Of a stretch of DNA of 64,000 bases, positions 39,340 to 48,464 are shown in pieces. Position numbers and translations under genes: made by a program. The DNA lies in NCBI GenBank assembly GCA_034008185.1, contig CM067086.1:37177007-37241006 (forward strand). The letters are read 5' to 3'. The stretch is from Gorsachius magnificus. Lineage: Eukaryota; Chordata; Aves; Pelecaniformes; Ardeidae. Position 1 is the stretch's first letter; every line of letters starts with the position of its first letter. Below the pieces are notes generated by a model that was given only the letters and a program-made list of their open reading frames with translations, made no database searches and was not told the origin of the DNA.

Positions 39340-39790
39340 TTAATCCCATTAGAAAAGATGATTTCTATCTAACTTAATCAGCCAGAGGTCTTTATTGCCT
39401 GGAGTATTAATTGATTTAGGTCTTCATTAAGGTCAGAGGTACACAGGGCTGACCAGAGGCAGCCTATTAGCGCATTGTCAGTTATGCTTATTTACATTGA
39501 CTGAACATAATGGTGGGTTATTTCACTGGTAGGTCAGGGGGTCACTGAATCTTTTGTGTCCCCCAACCTGTTAAAGGGCAGCAGTCACTCAGACACCAAA
39601 CTGCATTAATAACAAAGATTTTGCTGATTGCATATTGACTCCATCCTTTCCAGGAAACACCCGTTCGTTCATATGGTGCAGCTATTAACATTGGCCTAAA
39701 TACCTGTGGGTGAATGGTTGAAATGTCTCCGTTAGCAATTTTTGTATTATGCCAGTTAATCACAAGCAAGTTTTAATAACACCAGCAGGA
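39340..39790. promoter_or_regulatory. Candidate conserved noncoding element
   Basis: This is the most enhancer-like stretch in the window. It is non-repetitive and balanced, with many TAAT/ATTA cores (TATTAATTGATTTAGG, CTGCATTAATAAC, CAGTTAATCACAAG). It also has GGTCAGAGGTACAC and AGGTCAGGGGGTCACTG (nuclear-receptor-like half sites AGGTCA and GGGTCA with spacing near one base), and the palindrome-rich segment GCTATTAACATTGGCC. There is no transposon signature. The 75-codon minus ORF inside (39542-39769) is not recognised. Confidence 0.35.
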
Positions 39791-40299
39791 AAAGTTTCAT
39801 AAAGTTTCCATAGTTGCTGTTGGCCTTTAATTAAAAAAAACTTAGTGAATATCTATAGGTATGCTACTACTTCTGTTTCTTACTAAGTAGCGATAATTAT
39901 AGTTTTCTCTTGCCAATTAGCAGCTTAAGTTAGTCCTTTTGTCCAATTAAGCCTGTTTTTCTCATTGTTTCTTTTCCTGAATTATATTTTGTGGGAGATA
40001 TGCTGTGTCCTTTCAGTAACTTATAATTCTGTTAAATACTTGTTCATGGGATGGAACAGTTCAAAGTAACACCAAGCGTTCTTCTGCCTTTTCCTTTCCA
40101 TGGTACCATAGATGCTTTCCTTCTGCTTTCCTAAAAAGTGAATGCAGCTTAAAAAAGTGAAATAAAATAATAATTTGCTACTATACTGTCTTGCGTCTGT
40201 ATTAGCTGTGATCTAGCTCTATGTGATAGTTAATTCCTGCAGCAGAGCTACACTGTGAAAAGTAGTAATTCTCAAATAAGAGCTTAGCATTCCTATCTG

Positions 40300-40560
40300 T
40301 TAAGAGTATGGGTTGCGTACTCTGAGGTCCTGATTGTCTGCTGAATTCCCCTGATTATTTACGGTTGTGCTAACGGAGCTAAACAGCTGCTGAACTATTA
40401 CGTTAGCTTATTAAGACTCACCTTTCATTTGACTTGCTGTGATACAAATGCAAATAAAAAGGGAAGAACTGTGGAATCGCATGAGGCCCCATTTATAAAC
40501 TGCTTACTGCTGTGGAGCTATATTGGAAATAAATTGGTACAAGTGAGCGTCTCAGCAGTA
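40300..40560. promoter_or_regulatory. Candidate conserved noncoding element with POU octamer
   Basis: It contains a perfect inverted octamer ATGCAAAT at 40448-40455, GATTATTTACGG (forkhead/homeodomain-like), ACGTTAGCTTATTAAG, CTTTCATTTGACTTGC and CCATTTATAAACTG. It is non-repetitive with balanced composition. Function is inferred only. Confidence 0.3.
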
Positions 40561-41670
40561 CAAGTTTTTTTTATTTTTGGTTTGTCAAATCTTTAATGTA
40601 ATTTTAGCACTGGAAATATGTATATGGGCTGCAGTGAAAATTAAATCATAAGTGTAAACTGAGATGTCTCGTGTATAAATACACATCCATTATATTGTAG
40701 TTTTGTTTCTATGCTGAGTTTACTGGATATGTGAGTCCTCTAGACTTGATACACTGTGAATCTATAGCCTGAAAGATCTTCTGTTATCCTTGTAGATGCT
40801 CCAAAATTATAAACTGTTGCAAGGTTCTAGCAGGGTTTTGCAGAACACTTTCACAACACAAGGACTGACACCATACATTGTGACATCTCCTGTTGTGAAA
40901 TTTCAGTACTGTGAACAAGATATTATGATGTCTTCCCTGTTTTAAATGCTTTTTACTCTGCTAACAATTTTCTGTATAATGCTTCAAACATTCTAGAGAT
41001 AACCTCTTGCAATCTGCTAAAACAGTGTTTGTACTGGTTTGCTGCTTTGCCCCTGCTGATTGTTTATTTATGCTTGCTTTTCATGACCAAGTCACTGGGA
41101 AAGAGAAGAGGAACATCCCTCCCCCTTCCCTTATCCTAAATTATGTCCCCCTGAAATACAGTTGCTGCAAACCTGTGGCCATGTTTTGACCCTTTTCTCC
41201 TTCCTTCCCCCTTGCATCCACCCTTCCATAACATGGTGGCATGTTAGGAACACTGTTTTTTCTATCAATTACATCTTAAGATACAAACAAGTATGTTAGG
41301 AACAGAGGGATTTTTTAAATTGTTTTTTAAAGAACTCTGCAAAATTCCCACTGAATCTGAGCCAAAAGCGGTGCCAATTTTGCTCAAATCCTTCGGAGAT
41401 TTTTTCTGACCTTGCTTGTGACCAGTGGGGCTAATTGTATCAGAACTATCCAGGATACTTTACGAAAGTGCTATCTTGGTCCATATTTCAAAACACTGAC
41501 AGATATTTTATCGTTAATTAGTATTCATATTATGTCTCAAACAATCTGTTCAAGAATAGGGGAAGTGAACTGGTTGAACAGCTCTTCTGTCTACCTAATA
41601 ATTAACATGGGTGATGCATGGAAAACCAGCAGCCCAACAGGAAAAAAGGGAAGAAATATTGCCAGTGTGA
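40561..41670. other. Unique intronic DNA
   Basis: Nothing was recognised apart from ordinary AT-rich intron sequence leading to the T24 run. Confidence 0.45.
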
Positions 41671-41694
41671 TTTTTTTTTTTTTTTTTTTTTTTT
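41671..41694 (+). repeat. T24 homopolymer followed by CTGTAG
   Basis: 24 consecutive T (41671-41694) are followed directly by CTGTAG, which together read as an ideal 3' splice site in the sense of DPH6. It forms an inverted pair with the A22 run at 41899. Confidence 0.9.
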
Positions 41695-41898
41695 CTGTAG
41701 AAGTATAAACTACCTGTGTTGGAGTTTTCACCTAATGCATGGATTTCACTTTGCAGAGGTGAAAATGAATGACTTGCAAACAAACCCGTGCCCCTCAGAA
41801 TTATATCTTCCTGAATTTGTTTCTCATCTTGTCAGTATGCCACTTGGTAGCTGGCTGGACTCCCTCATTCAATGGCACATATTTTAATATAGCACTAT

Positions 41899-41920
41899 AA
41901 AAAAAAAAAAAAAAAAAAAA
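41899..41920 (+). repeat. A22 homopolymer
   Basis: 22 consecutive A, 204 bases downstream of the T24 run. It could be a retroposed poly(A) tail, but the sequence before it was not recognised as a known transcript or SINE. Confidence 0.9.
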
Positions 41921-43287
41921 GACCATTTGTTCCTATAAACCAAAATATTACTTGCATATTTTTTTTCCCAAATTCAGGATTATATATAGCATTATCAAAA
42001 CAATATTTCAGATATTTTAAACAATTTAAATAGTTGATGGGTGTCAGTTGATATGTTTCCTCTCAGCTTCCTCCCCCTCTTCAGCTGCTAATCATAGAAC
42101 TTGTATGCCAAATTGTATAAGATACTCTTCCAATAGTTACATGTGTGAGTCTTTTGTGAGACACAGACAGTTATGAGGACAGATTTGGAGTTGCATATGG
42201 GTCTGTCACATGGTTTGATTGCCATGTCTTCTAGGACACAGATTTCTTTTTTAATTATTCTTAATTCTGAGGAATTTTTACAGTTTATACAGTAAGTTCT
42301 GCAAAATTCTTCCTAAAGACTCCTTGCACAGTCCGTTTTCCCCCTTTTTACTCCTAGCAAAATGCTTCTTGTGCTGATTTCAAAGCTGCTTACGCCCACC
42401 TTACTTCCCACTTCTATACTTAGTTTTCTTTTGATATTGAATAAAATTTACTGCTTCGCTGATCAGGAAACGTACAGACTTTCTAGAGAAGTGCAGCATA
42501 AGAGGATGAGAAGTTTTGATATTTACATTAAGATTTTATAATAAATCTTTGAGATGTCTGAATAGTAAGAATAAATGTTTCCTTTGCTGGCTGCTGTTAA
42601 AAAAAGTAGGTCTTCAGAGTGTTGCCAGGAAGGCTTTGGAAAATCAGCCCAAAGTAACTGCACTGCAGCTCAGCTTAAAACATCTATTGATGGTATATCC
42701 AGCCACCCATTTAATTCCATTTTCAAAAGGTGAACCCATCTCTTTGGTCGAGTGTCATTCTTCTGCATTTTATTTTCAGTCTGCAGTTTCCTTTTAGCTT
42801 CTGGTGGACTATCATTACATTTTTCATGCACAGACTTTTAGCTGTTCTGCAGTATTATTTTTATTGTGGTTTGAAATTAGTTTATTAAAGACATTACAAA
42901 TATATACTTTCCTATATATACTTACATAAAACAAAGCTTAATTTATTACTTAGAAGTTAAAAAAAATAGCACTGAACCAAAGATAGTGTGCATCATCACT
43001 CAAAAAAAGAAAATAAGAATGTACTTAACCAGCACGTACTTAGCTGATCCAGCAGCTGTTAACAGTCAGTAACATCAGTTGTTATGTTTTGAGCTGACAC
43101 ATACATCCATGTATTAACTGTTAGGTTAAAGTTTATTGCAGTGCTGTGTTTCTATATTGTAGTTAAATCCCTATCAGTTAAATCCACCTGTGACAAATGA
43201 TGGCAAAGAACAGTACTGTCAAAAGGAATTACCTAGAAAAGAGAAAAGCGCTCCCCTTGCCTTCTGTACACTCCCACAATCTTATTT
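41921..43287. other. Intronic DNA before the DPH6 exon
   Basis: AT-rich and without recognised repeats. ORF 42516-42797 has no family resemblance. Confidence 0.45.
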
Positions 43288-43309
43288 ACTTATTTTTATT
43301 TTATTCTAG
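43288..43309 (+). other. 3' splice site of the DPH6 exon
   Basis: A T-rich run (acttatttttattttattctag) ends in the invariant AG immediately before the first codon, GTT. It is a strong polypyrimidine tract without an intervening AG, and it sets the exon start at 43310 in phase 0. Confidence 0.8.
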
Positions 43310-43552
43310 GTTGGAGATGTTCTGTACTGTGCTGGACAGATTGCTCTAGTACCTTGCACCATGCAGCTTGTTAGCGGTGGCATATGGACTGAGGCCGTAT
43401 TTTCCCTCCGTCATGTTGAGCGAGTTCTTCGAGCTATGAGCCAGAAGACTGCACTCCACCACGTCATCACAGCCAGCTGCTATGTAACTGACAGCAAGCA
43501 CATTCCTATTGCTCACTCTATATGGCAGAAGAAACTAAGGGAATGTAAAAAG
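43310..43552 (+). CDS. DPH6: DPH6 internal exon encoding part of a C-terminal RidA-like domain
   Basis: DPH6 is the ATP-dependent diphthine--ammonia ligase that completes diphthamine on eukaryotic elongation factor 2 in the cytosol. In yeast and plants an N-terminal ATP-pyrophosphatase domain is followed by two RidA/YjgF-like repeats. Seen here: an open 243-nt exon (81 codons, phase 0 at both ends) whose translation contains GDVLYCAGQIALVP, then CTMQLVSGG, then SLRHVERVL, then VITASCYVTD. This is the RidA pattern of a G-x-V-x-Y-x-A/S-GQ strand, a proline/threonine loop and an amphipathic helix. The exon has a pyrimidine-rich acceptor and a GTAGCT donor. The reading frame continues a few dozen codons into the intron, but the donor and the loss of family resemblance place the exon end at 43552. 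No other DPH6 exon was recognised, so the gene is partial and its other exons lie outside the window or were missed. The catalytic arginine of true RidA deaminases is not in this exon. Assignment rests on remembered family patterns. The alternative is another RidA-domain gene, which I think less likely. Confidence 0.82.
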
Positions 43553-43558
43553 GTAGCT
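43553..43558 (+). other. 5' splice site of the DPH6 exon
   Basis: The exon ends in AAG and the intron begins GTAGCT, a reasonable match to AG|GTRAGT with mismatches in the last bases. The exon closes in phase 0 after codons for glutamate, cysteine and two lysines. Confidence 0.75.
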
Positions 43559-43945
43559 GTGGTACCCATTTTCTTTTTTCTTTTGTCTCCCTGCCCCAAG
43601 TCTTGTAGTAATATCAGAATTTTCTCAGTACATTTCCAAGGGGTTCAAGTAAAGCTGATATAATAAGGTTTGATTGAGCTGTTATGTTCTGGCTCATAAG
43701 TGGCTGTGCACAACTGAGAAAGAAAATTGCTTAATAGAAAGTTATATTCATCACTAACTTTGCCTTAATTCCCCAAAGCAATATGTTAAAGAACCCTTTA
43801 AGAGCAGTCAATTCCTCTAACACAAATGTGAACAATACCTTATTTGAATTACCTCTGCCCATATATTTTTACATAATAGGAACTGGGCATTTTACTTCAA
43901 CTTTTTGTGAGTTGTTCTGTTGAGATTTTTTTTTCCCCACTCTTT

Positions 43946-45006
43946 CATAGAATCATAGAATCACCTCGGTTGGAAAAGACCTTTAAGATCATCGAGTCCA
44001 ACCGTTAACCTAGCACTGCCATCCCACCACTAAACTATGTCCCTAAGCACCTCATCTATCCTTCTTTTAAAGACCTCCAGGGATGAGGACTCCACCACCT
44101 CCCTGGGCAGCCCATTCCAGAGCCTGACAACCCTCTCGGTGAAGAAGTTTTTCCTCATGTCTAGCCTAAACCTGCCCTGGCGCAGCTTCAAGCCATTCCC
44201 CCTCGTCCTATCATGTTACCAGGGAGAAGAGGCCGACCCCCACCTCGCTACAGCCTCCTTTCAGGTAGTTGTAGAGGGCGATCAGGTCTCCCCTCAGCCT
44301 CCTCTTCTCCAGACTAAACAACCCCAGTTCCCTCAGCCGCTCCTCGTATGACTTGTGTTCCAGACCCCTCACCAGCTTGGTTGCTCTCCTCTGGACGTGT
44401 TCCAGCAATGCAACATCTTTCTTGTAGTGAGGGGCCCAAAACTGAACACAATATTCGAGGTGCGGCCTCACCAGCACCGAGTACAGGGGCACGATCACTT
44501 CCCTACTCCTGCTGGCCACACTATTCCTGATACAAGCCAGGATGCCATTGGCCTTCTTGGCCACCTGGGCACACTGATGGCTCATATTCAGCCGGCTGTC
44601 AATCAGTACCCCCAGGTCTTTTTCCACCAGGCAGCTTTCCAGCCACTCTTCCCCAAGCCTGTAGCGCTGCATGGGGTTGTTGTGACCCAAGTGCAGGACC
44701 CGGCACTTGGCCTTGTTGAACCTCATACAATTGGCCTCGGCCCATCGATCCAGCCTGTCCAGGTCCCTCTGCAGAGCCCTCCTCCCCTCCAGCAGATCAA
44801 CACTACCACCCAGTTTGGTGTCATCTGCAAATTTACTGAGGGCGCACTCAATCCCCTCATCCAGGTCCTTGATAAAGATATTAAACAAGACTGGCCCTAG
44901 AACTGAGCCCTGGGGGACACCACTTGTGACCGGCCGCCAACTGGATTTAGCTCCATTCACCACGACTCTCTGGGCTCGGCCACCCAGCCAGTTTTTAACC
45001 CAGCAA
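43946..45006 (-). mobile_element. CR1 LINE, 3' ~1 kb, relatively young
   Basis: It begins with the inverted 3' terminus CATAGAATCATAGAATCACC, then CGGTTGGAAAAGACCTTTAAG, a CR1 3' end common in Neoaves. Reversed ORF2 sequence then runs to about 45006, where it is 5'-truncated. It lies only about 390 bases past the DPH6 exon donor and is antisense to the gene. Confidence 0.95.
44211..44963 (-). pseudogene. CR1 ORF2 fragment, reverse transcriptase C-terminal part
   Basis: A 250-codon open segment on the minus strand with [18 protein letters not shown], then FADDTKLGG (the catalytic aspartates intact), then [25 protein letters not shown] and [12 protein letters not shown]. These are the fingers-to-thumb parts of a CR1 RT. 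It lacks the endonuclease and the N-terminal RT. The frame ends at a small deletion relative to the family near 44215, which cuts off the last ~60 residues. It is not functional. Confidence 0.93.
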
Positions 45007-47679
45007 TATGGTCATGACAACTGAGTTTAGCAGTTTACTGCTCAATATTGCTTATTATACTTCTAAGACCAGATCAGGGTGTGCCTGTCTATTGGTTGAC
45101 CCTAGATTATCTCTAATAGCATAATAATTTGCACAGTGATTTATAATGATACAATAATAATTTTTATTATGTATGTACCATTTTTCTTAAATAGCCACAG
45201 AACACCCTGCAAGCATTAAAAAGGTAATGGCCACAAATCTTGTAAATAAAACATAACTTCTCCACAAATAAGTAAAAACCAGTAGTAACTACATGATTCC
45301 TATATAATTTAATATAACTTAGTTATTGTGGTTTCTGAGGGAAATACATGGCTTGGAAGCATAGCATATGTTAATACTGCCATAGAAGAAAGAAAAATGC
45401 ACCTGAAACTTTCCTTCGGTTTGCCTTCACTTTCAGTCTGTGCACTAGGCACTTGTCTTTCTGAGTAAAGATGTAGGCTTTCCTTCGAAACTTACACATT
45501 CAACCTTGATTTATTCATAAAGAACCCTCTTAAATAGTGTTTACTAGTCCTCCAAGACCAAGGGTACTGAATCTGAATTCAGTTTTCTGCTGTGTGACTG
45601 GTTAGTAACATGTACCATGACCATGACGCCTACATGCTTTCTTATTTGTAATATATATGACTTGAGGGCAGATTGGTGGTGTTTGCCAGTTCTTTGAAAC
45701 TTTTCCTTTTTCCAGAGGGAATCTTTTAGGTCGTCTGTAGCTATTATGCATACCGGCCACTCTTTATCAAGTCTCTTATGTCTTCCACTTGCTGAGATGA
45801 CTAGGCAGTACTTCTTTAGCCTCATGAAAAATAATGTTTGATTTTGGGCTATTACTAGTACCTGGCCCTTGTCACTTCCTGATTGTCCAAGCCATAGCTT
45901 AAAAAATGGATTGCAACCTGCACATACTTCTATGACAAGTTAGCTGCCTAACAGTTTTCAGGAATGTTTAAGAAAAAACATCGTAGAGAAGCATCAAGCA
46001 ATCCTAGAGGATGTTCATCAATCTTATGCTGCACCTATCAGATCATATACATTAATGACAGTATCAGAAAGAGTAAAGAAATATTAGCAGATGAGGTAAC
46101 GTGTGCCACAACACAATCTAAAAATGTTTTGGAAAAAATTAAAATATCAGTGGGAATGAGATGTTATTAGCAGAGAGATGTTCCAATTTCCCTATCAACT
46201 GTGTCAATAGGAGGTTCAGACAGAGGAATTGAATTTTTCCCCAGGCTGTGCATACTTTTTTGATTAGTAAGGGTTTGTGTACACAGCAAAGAAAAGAAAA
46301 AGATGTATCAAAGAATTCTGTTACAAGGAACCAGAGGGAGGAATTGTCCTGCCCTGAAAATACAATTGTCCTGTTAATGGAAATAGAGATTTTTGTATTG
46401 GAGAAGCAGCACTAGCTGGAATGGAATTAGGAGAATTGTTCCTTTACTCTCAGAACAAGCACAACAGTAAAGTTTGACATTCAGAAGAACTTTTTAAAAT
46501 TACTGATAAATTATATGACGGTTGTACTTTTCTCTCACTTATTCTATAGGATCAGTGAAAACAGGTAATTTAGTTTTACACCTCTTAATATCTGCTTTGA
46601 GGCAGTCTGTGGAGTGCTGTAAGTTACTGTCTTTCTGTGTGGAAGCCAGAATACAGTAGCGTTACTCTGAAGGCATCTGTATTTAAGAGTCTAAGTAGCA
46701 TATCCCTTCCTTGTGTGGTTTTGTTTATTTTTTGGTACCCCATTAGTATCACAGACAGTTCTGTCAGATACCATGACATGAAATAATGGTCTGTTTTCTG
46801 CAAGTAAACTAAGTCAGCCAAACCGAAAGTACTTTATTGTTCTCCAGCTGTATTTCAAGCAGTGGCCAAAGGCCTGAATCAATAGCAACCTACAGATTAC
46901 TTAATAAGAACAAATGGTGTCTCGGTTGAAATTGTTCTGCTTCTGTTATCCATGGAAAAAGGAGTTTGTGAAAACAAAATGTAGGTCAGAGCTCATTTCT
47001 TATAAACTAGACATTATAAACCATAGAGCTAGTTAAGTTTTAAAGACAGATTTTAGATTCTACACTCCTGTTTGTTGAATGTTCTATATTTAATAGCAAA
47101 ATGATGGTATATTAAGATTGAGGTATTTGTATTTAACACAGTGACTAAATCATATGCATTAGAACTGCCAAAGGTTTTTTTTTTAGAGCACCAAAAATTA
47201 TTAGCGTTCCGTCATATAGTGATGTCTGATAAATACCTGCTACATAAATAATACTGTTCAGCAACTTCAGTTGAATCATTCCACATATTTGATGTCAGTA
47301 GTCTGTAAAGTACAAAAGGGAATGTGTAAATTGTTTAGGACACAAATAAACTGGACCTAACAGAACATAAAATAAAGAGAACTGAGAGAATTGTTCTCTG
47401 GATAGGTTTATGTAACACAGAAAGTTTACTTCTAAGAGCAGGATGTGGGCACAGTGTTCAGATAGGGCCACACAGGGCCAGAGACACTTACCTGTGCTTT
47501 AGAGGACTTCTTGTCCTATTATTGACAGTGACAATTGTCTTTTAGGAGCTTCTTGAATTATGAAGAGAAAGATAATTTGAGTATGTTTTAGAATAACCAA
47601 TTTATTTCAGTGGTGACCAGAGGAGTGGCTCTAGTAAGCATCAACGATGGAAGGGTACAGTAGAAGAGGGAGAAAATAG
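45007..47679. other. AT-rich intronic DNA
   Basis: No recognised exons or repeats beyond simple A/T-rich words. Confidence 0.45.
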
Positions 47680-48060
47680 TAAGCAGGCTGGACCCCCTAG
47701 CAAATCCTAACTTGTTTCAGTCACTCAGTCTCTGGCCCCTTCCTTATTCTAGCATCATTCCTTGCTTCCTACACAGCTCCTTTCCACCACTGTCATCCTG
47801 ATTTCCCTGGTTCCAGATGGCAGCTCATTATCTGTGCTCTCAGCACCATTCCCTGCACCCCTTGCCCTTCCAGTGTAACCCTGAGCATTGACTCCCTGAA
47901 CTCCAGTTACCCACTGCCATCAAGGGTTGTGTCCCCAGAGCTGGAATCCAGCCCCTGTCCCTCTCTCTTTGTCCTTCCTATGTCAGTCTGAGTGGCAGTG
48001 TCATTGGAAAAGCCACTCAGGGTGACAGAGGAGACAGAAATCTGGTGGAGAGATGGAAGG
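47680..48060. other. C-rich, GC-elevated block of unknown origin
   Basis: About 380 bases rich in CC, CTCC and CCCTG words, unlike the AT-rich flanks. It is followed by a purine-rich stretch and an A-run near 48090-48102. There is no ORF of note and no recognised family. It could be an old GC-rich transposon piece. Confidence 0.4.
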
Positions 48061-48335
48061 TGGTAGTAGGAGTCCACCTTGGAGAAAGAAAAAAAAAAAA
48101 ATAGCAGGAAGGGAAAGATAAGAAAGCAGCCCCAGTGAGGTCTAACTCAAAAACACCCCTCATCTTAATCACTGGGCTAATGAAAAGATCTTTGGATCAA
48201 CATTTTGAATGTACACAAGAGAGATTTCCTTTGTTAAAACTAAGAGGGTATTGTAGGAACTGAGAGGTAGAGTAAGGGAGCAGAGGTAAGCATTTAAGTT
48301 CTGTTAATGGATACTGCTGCATTGTTGTTAAGTAG

Positions 48336-48464
48336 CAGTTGTTGGAGATAGAGTTAAGGGAAGCAGTGGTTAAAATCAAAAGAAAAAACAGGCTGCAGTT
48401 GTAGAAATTAAAATCTAGTTGAGGGAAGCAGTAGTTAAAATCAAAAGAAAAAACAGAGGCTGCA
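48336..48464 (+). repeat. Two-copy tandem duplication of about 62 bp
   Basis: GGGAAGCAGTGGTTAAAATC at 48358-48377, continuing to AACAGGCTGCA, recurs at 48422-48441 as GGGAAGCAGTAGTTAAAATC, continuing to AACAGAGGCTGCA. The offset is 64 bases. A looser match (CAGTTGT...) extends the unit to 48336. It is a local duplication with few changes. Confidence 0.82.

Larger units (their letters stand above)
1..43309 (+). other. DPH6: DPH6 intron upstream of the RidA exon (partial)
   Basis: This is everything left of the recognised exon. I searched for the preceding RidA-repeat and ATP-pyrophosphatase exons, using motifs such as W-A-P-x-x-I-G-P-Y-S, and found none. The intron is therefore at least 43 kb if no exon was missed. 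It contains transposon relics, low-complexity tracts and several non-repetitive, enhancer-like stretches listed separately. Confidence 0.6.

Noticed and set aside
41412..41708. 98-codon ORF containing an LGPY word, considered as the preceding DPH6 RidA exon
   Set aside because: Surrounding residues do not match the I-G-P-Y-S-Q-A context, and the ORF runs into the T24 tract.
44355..45024. 181- and 105-codon + strand ORFs
   Set aside because: Antisense shadows of the CR1 reverse transcriptase segment.
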